DNA of 64,000 nucleotides. Origin: Gluconobacter kanchanaburiensis NBRC 103587 (GTDB lineage: Bacteria > Pseudomonadota > Alphaproteobacteria > Acetobacterales > Acetobacteraceae). Below the pieces are notes generated by a model, which made no database searches, was not told where the DNA came from, and saw nothing but the letters and a program-made list of their open reading frames with translations. The position numbers and the translations under genes were made by a program. The stretch covers positions 124,001 through 188,000 of the forward strand of contig NZ_BJVA01000002.1 in NCBI RefSeq assembly GCF_007988905.1, written 5' to 3'. This document shows, piece after piece, positions 1 through 9,070 of the stretch (position 1 is its first letter; each line of letters starts with the position of its first letter).

Positions 1-756
1 TCCGTGATGTCCCCCGAACTGAGCGGACGGGAAGAAATAATCTCGTGCCCCGCCGTAGATCGAGACGTCGCCACCGGCATCGGAATAACCGTTCTTCGTT
101 GTAATATCGATCACACCAGCCTGAAGGAAACCATACTCGCTCGGAAGGGCACCCGTCGTCAGCGACATGGAATGGGCGAAACGCGTCATGAGCGTCTGTC
201 CGAAAACGCTCATACCTTCTGGAAGCGCCACACCGTCGAGGCGGAACTGAACTTCGTTATGGTCGCCACGGATATGGATCTGGCCATAGCTGTCCTGGGC
301 AACACCGGGTGCCTGAAGCAGCAGACTGTTCATACCCGCGTTGTCGCCGCCCGGATTGGTCTCGATAGCCTGCCGCGAGAAGTTGTATGTCGTGGCACCA
401 GTGGAGGGCTGGAGCGCGGCGCGCGCGCGTTCGAGATGGGCGTTGACACTGACATTGTCCTCACCGAGACGGCTGACTTCGGTGGTCGTCGTTCCATGTT
501 CGTTATCGGAATGACCAAATCCGGCGCGTCCGACGGTGCCGGCGCTGTCTTCGACCGGCCCTGAAACTGGCGTCGAAACTGGTGCCGAAACCAACCTGGC
601 GACCGCAGTGCGAACAGCGGGCTTGGCTGCCGTCGTTTTTGTCGGGGATGCGGACGTGGTCATCTCCGTCATGGTCTGGGCAAACGCCGGACCGGCCAGG
701 GCTGTAGTGCACCCCAGAAGCAAAACAAAGGAACGCGCGGACACGAAGGATGGCAT
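1..756 (-). CDS. TonB-dependent receptor, N-terminal part (cut by window edge)
   Basis: This reading frame is open from an ATG at 756 to the left window edge (252 codons). It begins with a signal peptide (RSFVLLLGCTTALAG...AFAQ, about residues 8-27). A low-complexity Ala/Thr/Val/Pro linker follows to about residue 70. A TonB plug domain then runs from about residue 118, with the typical features LLLQAPGV, IHIRG, FRLDGV and ASP-like GALPSEYG. The beta-barrel lies outside the window. Such receptors import siderophores or other large ligands across the outer membrane using TonB energy. The gene diverges from another receptor at 967. The ligand cannot be told from this part. Confidence 0.85.
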   Translation of the reverse strand, partial: MPSFVSARSFVLLLGCTTALAGPAFAQTMTEMTTSASPTKTTAAKPAVRTAVARLVSAPVSTPVSGPVEDSAGTVGRAGFGHSDNEHGTTTTEVSRLGEDNVSVNAHLERARAALQPSTGATTYNFSRQAIETNPGGDNAGMNSLLLQAPGVAQDSYGQIHIRGDHNEVQFRLDGVALPEGMSVFGQTLMTRFAHSMSLTTGALPSEYGFLQAGVIDITTKNGYSDAGGDVSIYGGARDYFFPSAQFGGHHG

Positions 757-838
757 GAAACCCCCGGTTAAGGATGAAATCTGGCGATGAAAAGAGATCG
801 GACGGAGTGGCATCCGGATCGGGTCGATCTTTTAGGAT

Positions 839-851
839 GTTATATCATAAC
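839..851. promoter_or_regulatory. 13-bp palindrome between two divergent receptor genes
   Basis: GTTAT and ATAAC arms flank ATC in the 210-bp gap between the divergent TonB-receptor genes. The gap is otherwise unremarkable. The element is AT-rich and could be an operator or part of a -10 region. Function is inference. Confidence 0.3.
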
Positions 852-966
852 AATTCAAGGGGTTTTACGCCTTAGGGCAGCTCTATTATAAGCACGCCTG
901 TCCCAATCGGTTTGCGGTGTGTCTTTCCGGCACGATTCCGCTTTTTGTTTCTTTCTGGAATCTCCT

Positions 967-3333
967 GTGACCCTGCCGCTTCGCAAGGCGCTTTTCCTGA
1001 GCGCCACCCTCCTTGGGCCCTCCCTTTCCGCCGTATCCGGCGCCTGTGCGGCACCTCATGCAAAACAGACGGGCGCGCAAACCGGACATTCCGTGCCGCC
1101 AAAACACTCCTTTCCGTCTGCCCGGCCAGTTCTGCACGAGGCAGCCCCACACAGACCGGCGCGCACGCCTGCTCCACAAAACCTTCAGTCGCATAACGCC
1201 GAAACGATTGCCGTCACGGCCCGACGGACGGACTTCGCCTTTGCCGCAGCACAGCATAGCCCGGACGCCGACACGCGCCTGACTGCCGACCGCCTGACCC
1301 AGCGCGGTGTCGTGACCCTGCGCGATCTGGAGCGCGTAGCCCCGAACCTGACGATCCAGTCCATCAACGGCACAGCCTCGACCAATTTCTACCTGCGCGG
1401 CGTCGGCTTCAACGACTTCACGATGAACAATATCCCGACCGTCATGACCTATTTCGATGACGTGCCATTCGCATTCTCAACCATGTCGAGCGGCCTGATG
1501 TTCGATCTGGCAGACGCCACCGTCACCCCGGGCCCGGTCGGCACCACACACGGCCAGTCCGACACAGGCGGCGAAGTCCGCCTCCGCACAGCCGACCCGA
1601 CCAGCACCCTGCATTACGGCGTCAGTCAGGACATCGCCTCCTACGCCCGCAGCCGGAGCGAGGCCTATATTTCCGGCCCGATCGCCAAGGGGCTGGATTT
1701 CCGTCTGGCCGGGCAGATCCGACAGGGCGGCGGCTGGCAGACCGACCCGCAGAACGGCGCCCATCTTGGAGACGCGGATTCCTATGCCCTTCGCGGCAAA
1801 CTACGCTGGCACTCGGACGACAACCGCACCACGATCCTGCTTTCCGGCCATTTCGTGCAGGACAACAGTCAGGTCGTCACCAGTCAGGCCGTCCACCGCC
1901 TGATCGGTACAGCCGCTCTCCCGCATCTTGACCAGACACAGGCCGAATGGTCCTCCCGTTCGCAATTCGACAAACTGATCGGACGCCCCGAAGGCCTCAA
2001 ACCCAGCGAGCACAACCAGTTCTGGGGCTGGGACCTGCATATGGACCATGATTTCGGCTTCGCGAAAGTCACGTCCGTCACGGCTTTCGAAACCGAGCGG
2101 CAGGGCGAATATACCGATCAGGACGGTACGTCCCGCTCCGAAGCCGACACCTACCGTACCATCAGCGCCAATGCCTTCACGCAGGAACTGCGTCTGGGTT
2201 CCAGCAATCCCGACAGCCGCCTGCAATGGGTGGTCGGGGCGTTCTATCAGCGCAGCCGCATGAAACAGCGCTTCTTTTTCGATTACACGGACTATGCAGC
2301 CCGCGGTTACATGATGGCCACGTCCTTCTCCATGAATCAGGAGAGCACGTCCGAATTCGGCCATATCAGCTATCGCCTGCCACATAACATAACGCTGTTC
2401 GCAGGCCTGCTGCACGAAATCGACGACCGCAGCCTCCCCGGCCTGACGTCAGAAATCTTCGGCGGCAGAACCAGATCCTTTCACGGGGAGAGCACGGCCG
2501 CAGCCCAGTTTGCGGGACAGGTTGGCGTGTCATGGCAAGCCACGAAAAACACGCTCGTCTATTACAAGATGAGCAAGGGCTTCAAACCCGGCGGCTTCAG
2601 CGCCAACAACACCCAGATCCAGGCCCAGCTCGACCCGTTCGGCCCCGAAACGGTTCTGACCTATGAACTCGGCTTCAAGAGCGACCCAATCCCGAACGTC
2701 CTCCGCCTGAACGGAGCCGCTTTCTACAACGACTTCCACAACCAGCAGGTCGTGGGCACGGTGCTGATCCCGAATTACGGCCCGCTTAGCGAAATCACGA
2801 ACGTCCCAAAATCCGAAAGCTGGGGCTTCGAAGGCACAATCGAACTGCACCCGGTGCGGCATGTGTTCGTCACGCAGAATATCGGCTGGCAGCGCGGCAA
2901 TTATCAGGACTTCCTGAACGTCAATCGTGCCGCGACCAATGCCGCCTATGCCAAGACAGGCGTCTGGCGGGCCGTGAACAGCAATTTCGCGGGCGTGGAT
3001 AATGGTCAGCCCAAGCTGACACTCAACGGGCAGGCCGAATGGCGGCAGGCGCTGACGCCGGGACTGGGCTTCGATATCGGGCCGGACTGGTCCTATCGCG
3101 GTAGCCAGGCCATCGCGGTCGGCGGCACAGGCTTTTATCGCCTGCCGCCCTATTTCCTGCTTGGCGCCCATGCGACCCTGCGTCCCTCATCGGGAAAGTG
3201 GGAAGTCACGGTCTACGCCTCAAACCTGCTCAACCGCAGCTTTTTCGAAAGCGGCGGTATGGCAACAACAACCTATTTCTATATCCCCGGTCCGCCGCGC
3301 TTCATCGGCGGTCGTGTTTCATACGGCTTCTGA
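967..3333 (+). CDS. TonB-dependent outer-membrane receptor
   Basis: A full-length receptor of about 788 residues. The GTG at 967 was chosen because a canonical signal peptide (TLPLRKALFLSATLLG...SGACA) starts exactly there and TGGA lies 7 nt upstream; an in-frame GTG at 919 has no visible ribosome binding site. The plug domain covers roughly residues 95-200 (LRDLERVAPNL, NFYLRGVGF, YFDDVPF). A beta-barrel follows, with many alternating aromatic strands and the expected terminal Phe (GRVSYGF). Sequence style is that of the Fe-siderophore/uncharacterised-ligand receptors common in sphingomonads and acetic acid bacteria. It converges on a TetR gene 15 bp downstream, which may or may not control it. 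Ligand unknown. Confidence 0.88.
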   Translation: MTLPLRKALFLSATLLGPSLSAVSGACAAPHAKQTGAQTGHSVPPKHSFPSARPVLHEAAPHRPARTPAPQNLQSHNAETIAVTARRTDFAFAAAQHSPDADTRLTADRLTQRGVVTLRDLERVAPNLTIQSINGTASTNFYLRGVGFNDFTMNNIPTVMTYFDDVPFAFSTMSSGLMFDLADATVTPGPVGTTHGQSDTGGEVRLRTADPTSTLHYGVSQDIASYARSRSEAYISGPIAKGLDFRLAGQIRQGGGWQTDPQNGAHLGDADSYALRGKLRWHSDDNRTTILLSGHFVQDNSQVVTSQAVHRLIGTAALPHLDQTQAEWSSRSQFDKLIGRPEGLKPSEHNQFWGWDLHMDHDFGFAKVTSVTAFETERQGEYTDQDGTSRSEADTYRTISANAFTQELRLGSSNPDSRLQWVVGAFYQRSRMKQRFFFDYTDYAARGYMMATSFSMNQESTSEFGHISYRLPHNITLFAGLLHEIDDRSLPGLTSEIFGGRTRSFHGESTAAAQFAGQVGVSWQATKNTLVYYKMSKGFKPGGFSANNTQIQAQLDPFGPETVLTYELGFKSDPIPNVLRLNGAAFYNDFHNQQVVGTVLIPNYGPLSEITNVPKSESWGFEGTIELHPVRHVFVTQNIGWQRGNYQDFLNVNRAATNAAYAKTGVWRAVNSNFAGVDNGQPKLTLNGQAEWRQALTPGLGFDIGPDWSYRGSQAIAVGGTGFYRLPPYFLLGAHATLRPSSGKWEVTVYASNLLNRSFFESGGMATTTYFYIPGPPRFIGGRVSYGF

Positions 3334-3347
3334 AGCGCGCCGGCGGA

Positions 3348-4001
3348 TCAGCAAGAAATCAGACAGTGCGCCAGCGACTGGATTTCCTGCACGTTCTTTT
3401 CAGGATTCATGGGCTCCCGTCCCAGCATGTTCATCGCCCGAAAATGGATTGTGCTGAGAAGCATGTCGAGAACCGTGTCCGGGTCCTGGCAGAAAACCCT
3501 TTCCCCCCGCCGGGTTGCGCGCTCAAAAAAGAGAGCCATCTGCGCCCGGGCTGGAGCCACGCTGGTTTCCCACAGGACCTGCCCGAATTCCTGGTCGTGA
3601 ACCGCTTCACCCAGCAGGGTCCCATAAGTCCGCCCTAGCGGAGTGGCGAGAAACCGGACGCGGGCGGCGATCAGAGCATCTACGTCTCCGGCGAAGCTCC
3701 CCGTATCGATCTGGGGCGTCAGGTCGTCACGCCACAGCCGGATGGCATCGAAGAACATTGCCTGTTTCGTCGGCCAGCGACGATAGACCGTTGCGGTCGA
3801 GACGCCTGCGGAGCGGGCGACGCGGCTGATGGTCAGGCCCTGATACCCTTCCTCCACCAGAACCTGCGCAATGGCTGCAAGGATATTGTCCTTGAGCTTC
3901 AGATTGACAGGCCGCCCCGGCGCACGGGGAGCAAGGCGTTCACGGCCGAGAACGCGAAAATTCTTTAGCGGTAAAGTTTGTGTCACTACAGTCTGCGACA
4001 T
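3348..4001 (-). CDS. TetR/AcrR family transcriptional regulator
   Basis: A 217-residue protein. The N-terminal TetR helix-turn-helix covers about residues 37-83 (ILAAIAQVLVEEGYQG, ISRVARSAGVSTATVYRRW), and an all-helical ligand-binding domain fills the rest. A basic, Pro-rich stretch (APRAPGRP) precedes the HTH, as is common in this family. It lies tail to tail with the TonB receptor (stop 3333). A 22-bp inverted repeat in its own upstream region (4043-4064) suggests autoregulation. The ligand is not predictable. Confidence 0.88.
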   Translation of the reverse strand: MSQTVVTQTLPLKNFRVLGRERLAPRAPGRPVNLKLKDNILAAIAQVLVEEGYQGLTISRVARSAGVSTATVYRRWPTKQAMFFDAIRLWRDDLTPQIDTGSFAGDVDALIAARVRFLATPLGRTYGTLLGEAVHDQEFGQVLWETSVAPARAQMALFFERATRRGERVFCQDPDTVLDMLLSTIHFRAMNMLGREPMNPEKNVQEIQSLAHCLISC

Positions 4002-4042
4002 GTGCTGTTTCCCCGACCGTTTTCAGTCAACTGTCATCATTC

Positions 4043-4064
4043 CTGAATACTAATAGCTATTCAG
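4043..4064. promoter_or_regulatory. Inverted repeat, candidate TetR operator
   Basis: CTGAATA (4043-4049) and TATTCAG (4058-4064) form perfect 7-bp arms around an 8-bp AT-rich spacer, 42 bp upstream of the TetR start. The size and place suit a TetR dimer site for autorepression; this is inferred from position and symmetry only. Confidence 0.45.
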
Positions 4065-4127
4065 ATATGGACTGAGCGTTACAAGACGCATTTGCGTTTA
4101 TAGGGTAACAAAATATGTCTGTTTTCT

Positions 4128-4628
4128 TCAGGGTAGTCCGTGAGATGCGACAAGGGCCTGTCTTTTCGCCCCGATAGCCGCCGCATCCATGGGCTGGGCT
4201 CTTGCAGACGCCACGTCAGACAGCGCAATACCCGTGGAAGCTGTTCCAAGACCTGCCGCGTAGGTTACGACAGCGGCAATCTCGTCATCGGACAGCATCC
4301 GGAACGCGGGCATGAACCCGTTATAGGATTGCCCGTTGGCCAGGATCGGCCCGTGCAGACCGTTCAGCAGCACAGCCGCCAGATAGGCTTTCCCTGCATC
4401 TGTCCTGGCGATCTGCCCGACGCGTCCGGCGAGGGGCGGGAAATTTCCCGTTCGCCCCGCACCCGAAGGCCCATGACACATCGCGCATTTGCCGCGATAG
4501 AGCGCCGCGCCGTCCACTCCCGTGTCCGCAGCCACACCGGATACCGGACCCGACGTCATGAGCGCCGATCCGAGAAGAATCCCCTGAAAGGCCGCAAGCA
4601 TGATCCTGAAACCGTAACACCTTGTCAT
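4128..4628 (-). CDS. Single-haem cytochrome c, periplasmic
   Basis: A 166-residue protein with a signal peptide (about residues 8-34) and one haem c site, CAMCH, at about residues 48-52. A likely axial Met lies in GFMPAFRML (about residue 106). It is a class I cytochrome c. It is transcribed divergently from the bc1 genes that start 177 bp away. This makes it a good candidate for the soluble electron acceptor of the bc1 complex, by context only. A short Ala-rich tail follows the haem domain. Confidence 0.85.
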   Translation of the reverse strand: MTRCYGFRIMLAAFQGILLGSALMTSGPVSGVAADTGVDGAALYRGKCAMCHGPSGAGRTGNFPPLAGRVGQIARTDAGKAYLAAVLLNGLHGPILANGQSYNGFMPAFRMLSDDEIAAVVTYAAGLGTASTGIALSDVASARAQPMDAAAIGAKRQALVASHGLP

Positions 4629-4804
4629 GGCCTGAAACCCTCCGGAATGTGCAGTACCCTAGCAGTAGAGAGGGATACTACCCCCCGACCACTCCAAAAG
4701 CCATCGGCACACTTGCCCTTGCGCGTCTTTCTCAATCTCGCAAACACGCCTATTCTGCCCATACTTTCCTGCCGGATATCCGGCGCAGCCGGCAGAGGTT
4801 CCGC

Positions 4805-5437
4805 ATGGCCCAGAGCGAAACACCCCCGTCCCCGGACGGCACAAAGCGACGGGACCTGCTTGCGACCGGAACCCTCGCCCTTGGGTGCGCCGGAGCGTGC
4901 GCCCTTGCCGTTCCCTTTCTTGAAAGCCTGAAAAATCCGGCCGCCTCCTTCCAGTCGGGCGGCATGCTGGACGTTGATTTATCCAGCCTCGCTCCTGGAC
5001 AGGACATGACCGTTCAATGGCGGGACTGGCCCGTTTTCATCCAGCGTCGGACTCACGAAATGCTGGCTGCGCTCCAGAAACCTACCCATCTCGCGACGCT
5101 TCGGGATGCGGACTCGAAAATCCGCCAGCAACCTGTGGACGCCGCGAACTGGCACCGCTCGGTGCGCCCGGACTATGGTGTTCTGATCGGGATCTGCACT
5201 CATCTGGGCTGTGTCCCGTCGTTTGAAAAACCCGGTTCGACGCCAGGGGCAACAGGCGGATATTTCTGTCCCTGCCACGGTTCGCATTTCGATGCCGCAG
5301 GCCGTGTCACGCAGCGCGCGCCCGCCCCGTACAATCTGCCCGTCCCCCCCGTGACTTTCCTGTCCGACACGAAAATCCGCATCGGCCGAAGCGCAGGCGA
5401 GCCGGGATTCAGCATGTCCGATATCCAGCAGATCTGA
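4805..5437 (+). CDS. petA: Ubiquinol-cytochrome c reductase, Rieske iron-sulfur subunit
   Basis: A 210-residue Rieske protein of the cytochrome bc1 complex, which moves electrons from ubiquinol to cytochrome c1. The ATG at 4805 has AGAGG 6 nt upstream and gives the normal family length. A basic, TAT-like N-terminus (RRDLLATG) leads into a membrane anchor (LALGCAGACALAVPFL). The 2Fe-2S ligands are visible as CTHLGC and CPCHGSHFD in the C-terminal half. It is the first gene of petABC, with 11 bp before petB. Confidence 0.96.
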   Translation: MAQSETPPSPDGTKRRDLLATGTLALGCAGACALAVPFLESLKNPAASFQSGGMLDVDLSSLAPGQDMTVQWRDWPVFIQRRTHEMLAALQKPTHLATLRDADSKIRQQPVDAANWHRSVRPDYGVLIGICTHLGCVPSFEKPGSTPGATGGYFCPCHGSHFDAAGRVTQRAPAPYNLPVPPVTFLSDTKIRIGRSAGEPGFSMSDIQQI

Positions 5438-5448
5438 GTTCCGAAGAC

Positions 5449-6624
5449 ATGCCCGCCCCCACCAGGAAACCCGCCCCATCTTCCAACTGGCTTGACCGGC
5501 GCTTTCCGATCAGAACGCTTCTCCATCGAGAATATGTCACCTTTCCGATGCCGCGGAACCTCAATGCGCTTTGGAGCTTCGGCGCCTTTCTGATCGTGAC
5601 GATAGGCTTTCTGATTGCCAGCGGCCTGTTCCTTGCCATCAACTATACGCCCGACATCGCCCAGGCCTTCGCCAGTGTTGAAGCCATCGACCGGCAGGTT
5701 CCCTCCGGCTGGTTTCTGCGCAGCCTGCACATGGGCGGTGTCACGATGCTCTTCGCCTGCCTGTACATCCATTTGGGGCGGGGACTGTGGTACGGGTCCT
5801 ACAAAGCTCCGCGTGAACTGCTCTGGCTGACGGGGCTTGGGCTGATGCTGATGGTAATGATTACGGCTTTCGCAGGCTATGTTTTGCCCTGGGGACAGAT
5901 GTCCTACTGGGGGGCGACCGTGATCGTGAACGCCATGCGCGCGGTTCCGCTGTTCGGCAGACCCGTGTCAGAACTCCTTCTGGGCGGTGAGGGCCTCGGC
6001 AATATCGCGCTGCACCGGCTGTTCGTCCTGCATTTCGCGATGGCTTTTGCAATTCTGGGCGCCATTGGCGTGCATGTCGCCACACTGCATGTCGTGAAGT
6101 CCAACAACCCGTCCGGCATCGATCCCGCCACACCCCGGCAGACCCTGCCATTCCATCCCTATTACACAAGCCGGGATGCCTTCGCTCTGTGCCTCTTTCT
6201 GATGGTGTACGCGGGGCTGGTCTTCTTCCTCCCTGATCTTCTGACTCTCGCGGACAACTACGTTCAGGCCAACCCGCTCGTGACACCTCGAGATATCCGT
6301 CCAGAATGGTATTTCGCGCCGTTCTACGCCATTCTTCGCGCCGTTCCGTCCCGTCTCAGTGGGCTGTTTCTAGCCTGCGGAAGCCTTGCGGTTCTGTTCG
6401 TACTTCCCGCACTCGACCGCTCTCCCGTCCGTCCGGCCACCCTTCGGCCGCTGGTAAGACTGTCGCTTCCTCTGGCCTTCCTGTCCTTCATTCTGCTGGG
6501 GATTGCCGGCATGCACCCACCCACCGAAACCTGGCTGATCGTCAGCCGGTTCGCGATGGCATGGTGGTTCATTCACTTTTTGGTCGTGATGCCCCTCGCA
6601 TCGGAACGGGAGATCACGTCATGA
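5449..6624 (+). CDS. petB: Cytochrome b subunit of the bc1 complex
   Basis: A 391-residue integral membrane protein that holds haems bL and bH and the two quinone sites. The haem ligand pairs are His94/His108 in helix B and His195/His209 in helix D, each 14 residues apart as required. The Qo-site PEW motif is at residues 285-287 (RPEWYFAPFY), and GGVTMLF and GYVLPWGQMSYWGA are typical. About eight transmembrane helices are present. The stop overlaps the petC start by 4 bp, indicating translational coupling. Confidence 0.97.
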   Translation: MPAPTRKPAPSSNWLDRRFPIRTLLHREYVTFPMPRNLNALWSFGAFLIVTIGFLIASGLFLAINYTPDIAQAFASVEAIDRQVPSGWFLRSLHMGGVTMLFACLYIHLGRGLWYGSYKAPRELLWLTGLGLMLMVMITAFAGYVLPWGQMSYWGATVIVNAMRAVPLFGRPVSELLLGGEGLGNIALHRLFVLHFAMAFAILGAIGVHVATLHVVKSNNPSGIDPATPRQTLPFHPYYTSRDAFALCLFLMVYAGLVFFLPDLLTLADNYVQANPLVTPRDIRPEWYFAPFYAILRAVPSRLSGLFLACGSLAVLFVLPALDRSPVRPATLRPLVRLSLPLAFLSFILLGIAGMHPPTETWLIVSRFAMAWWFIHFLVVMPLASEREITS

Positions 6625-7319
6625 TCCGCCGGGCCTTCATTTCCGCATCCGCTTTTGCGATCTTCTACGGACTGACTGTCGTCCCGGCCTCCGCCGAAAC
6701 ACCCGCCCAGCGCGGTTTCGCGGTTTTCCAACAGGTCTGTAGTGCCTGCCATGGTATGGAGCATGTACATTACGGTGATCTGACCGCGCTGGACATCTCC
6801 TCGGACACATTACGGAAATGGGCCGCGGATCAAGACTTCCCCGACGGCGTGGATGACAACGGCGATCCGAAAACGCGTCATGGCACGCTCTCGGACCCCA
6901 TTCTTGCACCCTACCCGAATGCCGCCGTAGGCCGCCTCGCCAATCATGGCCTCCTGCCACCCGATCTGTCCCGACTGGCCATGACACTTCCTGGCGGGGC
7001 GCACGGCATCCGGAACATCCTGCTGTCCTACGCCCCCACCCCGCCCGGCGTAAAACTGGATGAGGGCCGGTATTACAATACCGCTCTGAAATGGAAGCAT
7101 ATCGGTATGCCTCCGCCGCTTCAGGACAACATGCTGACATATGCGGACGGCACCCGCGCCACCACTAACCAGATGGCCAGCGACGTCTCGGTGTTTCTCG
7201 ACCGTATCGCGCATCCGCATGCCCTTCAGCGCAGGCGGATCGGCGTCTTTGTGCTCGCCTATCTTGCGGTCATGGCTGTTCTGACATTCCTGCTGCAACG
7301 ACGGATCTGGAAATCCTGA
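6621..7319 (+). CDS. petC: Cytochrome c1 subunit of the bc1 complex
   Basis: A 232-residue cytochrome c1. The ATG at 6621 overlaps the petB stop and is followed at once by a signal peptide (RAFISASAFAIFYGL...ASA). The haem site is CSACH at about residue 40, followed by the c1-typical GMEHVHY. The axial Met lies in HIGMPPPL. A single C-terminal membrane anchor (FVLAYLAVMAVLTFLL) ends in RRIWKS. It completes petABC; no cytochrome c oxidase gene is in the window. Confidence 0.96.
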   Translation: MIRRAFISASAFAIFYGLTVVPASAETPAQRGFAVFQQVCSACHGMEHVHYGDLTALDISSDTLRKWAADQDFPDGVDDNGDPKTRHGTLSDPILAPYPNAAVGRLANHGLLPPDLSRLAMTLPGGAHGIRNILLSYAPTPPGVKLDEGRYYNTALKWKHIGMPPPLQDNMLTYADGTRATTNQMASDVSVFLDRIAHPHALQRRRIGVFVLAYLAVMAVLTFLLQRRIWKS

Positions 7320-7343
7320 TCCTCCGTCCCTGTCCTGAGAGGC

Positions 7344-7799
7344 TTACATCCGCGAAGGATCATCCATGCGATGGGCGGCATGATAGGTCAGGGGCATGAC
7401 CGTAAGCCCCTGAACCGTCTCGATCACGTCGAGCTCCCGATTTCCCATCAACTGGATCAAAGCCTCTCCCGCAGTGTAGGTTCCCTCAACGAAAACGCTG
7501 CGCGCCCCCTGCAAAAGTGCTGCGTCAACCAGAACGGGACATTGCGTTCGCCGCGCCAGTTCCGCGACCGCCTGATCGAGAGATTTCGGCTCGATCCGCA
7601 CCATCGTCCTGCGGATGGGGCAGAGATCTTTCGTCCGCGTCACGTCATCGGCCAGACCCGCGCCCGTCGCAGACAGCAGGCACAGTAACGCTGCCACGGC
7701 AGGCCCCAGCCGCGAGAACCGGTCGACTACAGGACTCAGGACACGTCCTCTCTGATGCAGGCGATCCCGCATGGTTATGGCTCTCCGCGCTCTGCGCAT
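7344..7799 (-). CDS. Stand-alone STN-domain (secretin/TonB short N-terminal) protein
   Basis: A protein of about 151 residues. The ATG at 7799 is preferred over a GTG at 7808, since GGTGGA lies just upstream; an ATG at 7772 is also possible. A membrane or signal segment (AAVAALLCLLSATGAGLA) is followed by an STN-like domain (ARRTQCPVLVDAALL, VEGTYTAGEALIQLM, LDVIETVQGLTVMPL). This domain normally sits at the start of FecA-type receptors, where it contacts an anti-sigma factor. Here no barrel, secretin, FecR or sigma gene follows. It may be a relic or a free periplasmic signalling module. Confidence 0.6.
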   Translation of the reverse strand: MRRARRAITMRDRLHQRGRVLSPVVDRFSRLGPAVAALLCLLSATGAGLADDVTRTKDLCPIRRTMVRIEPKSLDQAVAELARRTQCPVLVDAALLQGARSVFVEGTYTAGEALIQLMGNRELDVIETVQGLTVMPLTYHAAHRMDDPSRM

Positions 7800-7891
7800 T
7801 CGTTCCACCCATCACATGGACGACTGCATCAGAACGGACAACGTCCCGTATAAGGGAAAGCCGGACTGCTCCCGTTCTTTTGACCAGACGG

Positions 7892-8434
7892 TTAGAAGGT
7901 TGGCGGCGTGCAGGCGCTGACGATTTCGCATCCCTCAGGACTTACACACCGGAAACGATGCGGCTGACGACTGTCAAAGTGATAGGCATCTCCCGGACCG
8001 AGAACTTCGCTCTTCTGACCGACGGTGATTTCCACCTCGCCGCGCACGATGAAACCGCCCTCTTCACCCTCATGGGCATAGACTGCCGTTCCCGTATCTG
8101 CCCCTGGCGCATAAATCTCCCGCAGGATCTGAAGACTGCTGCCGAACTGTGGAGCTCCGACCTGCCGAAAAGTCACCCCTCCCTGTTCAAACGCTACAAG
8201 ATCATCAGAACGGTGAAAGATCTTCTCCGCGCCTTCGGGCGCAATGCTGAAAAACTCCCCCAGCGTTACCGGAACGCCATCCAGAATCCGCTTGAGCGTG
8301 CCGACAGACGGGTTCATGTCCCCGGACTCGATAAGGGAAATGGTGGAGTTGGTGACGCCTGTGCGCTTGGCCAGTTCCCGCTGTGACAGGTTCCTGGCCA
8401 TACGGACAAACCGCAGGCGTGTTCCCAGATCCAT
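7892..8434 (-). CDS. XRE-family regulator with C-terminal cupin domain
   Basis: About 180 residues from an ATG at 8434, which has GGAAGG upstream with good spacing. The N-terminal HTH (RLRFVRMARNLSQREL, TGVTNSTISLIESG) covers about residues 5-60. A cupin-2 domain covers about residues 105-175 (AHEGEEGGFIVRGEVE, LGPGDAYHFDSRQPHRF). This layout is that of PuuR-like regulators that sense small metabolites such as amines or amino acids. Neighbours do not reveal the regulon. Confidence 0.87.
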   Translation of the reverse strand: MDLGTRLRFVRMARNLSQRELAKRTGVTNSTISLIESGDMNPSVGTLKRILDGVPVTLGEFFSIAPEGAEKIFHRSDDLVAFEQGGVTFRQVGAPQFGSSLQILREIYAPGADTGTAVYAHEGEEGGFIVRGEVEITVGQKSEVLGPGDAYHFDSRQPHRFRCVSPEGCEIVSACTPPTF

Positions 8435-8718
8435 TCCCTCGCCTTCCTTCCTGTCGCCACAGCAGTATGTCATATCGAAACAGAAAGGAAACCTGTAAAA
8501 TCGGTTCCTGACGGGGCATTAGGAAGCATCCTGCATACCCGTCTGCCATTTCGCACGAAGATCAGGGCGGAACGTCTGGCCGCAACAACCGTTCTGGAGT
8601 AAAGATCCTGCCGGAGCTAGCAGCTCCACAAGACCTGATAGATCTCTGGACTTTCCGGACATCCGATCAACACTCAGGGAATACACGCGGGAACACCAAA
8701 GGCCAGGAAGGATTACAG

Positions 8719-9069
8719 ATGCTTTACGCTTCGACAGGATGCTTCACCATTACGGTGGCCATGGGCATCTGGCTCGCCATCTTCGCGGCCCGTTACAAAC
8801 GACCTTTCAGCTTCCTTACCCCCGCACATGTCGGATCGGCTGTGGCGGGTGCGATCTTTCTGGTTATTGCCCTGACAAACGGTGACAGCCGTCTGATGCT
8901 GAATGTCGCACTGGCCGTGGCCATTACAGCCTTTGGCGTTCTGATGGCCTTTTTCCGCAGGCGTGGCGCCATGATCGCGCCACTTTACATGTGTCACATC
9001 CTGCTGGCGGTAATGTTCTATTTCTCAATGGTCTGCTTCACCATTTTTCCGAATTTTGGTCTTAACTGA
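8719..9069 (+). CDS. Small membrane protein of unknown function
   Basis: A 116-residue protein with about four predicted membrane helices (residues about 5-23, 36-52, 59-77 and 87-110) and short basic loops (AARYKRP, FFRRRG). A clear ribosome binding site, GGAAGGA, sits 7 nt before the ATG. It ends one base before the convergent exporter gene. I do not recognise a family. Confidence 0.65.
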   Translation: MLYASTGCFTITVAMGIWLAIFAARYKRPFSFLTPAHVGSAVAGAIFLVIALTNGDSRLMLNVALAVAITAFGVLMAFFRRRGAMIAPLYMCHILLAVMFYFSMVCFTIFPNFGLN

Positions 9070-9070
9070 C

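Noticed and set aside
3348-4001. TetR as the regulator of the adjacent TonB receptor
   Set aside because: The genes converge and no matching palindrome is seen upstream of the receptor, so only autoregulation is suggested.
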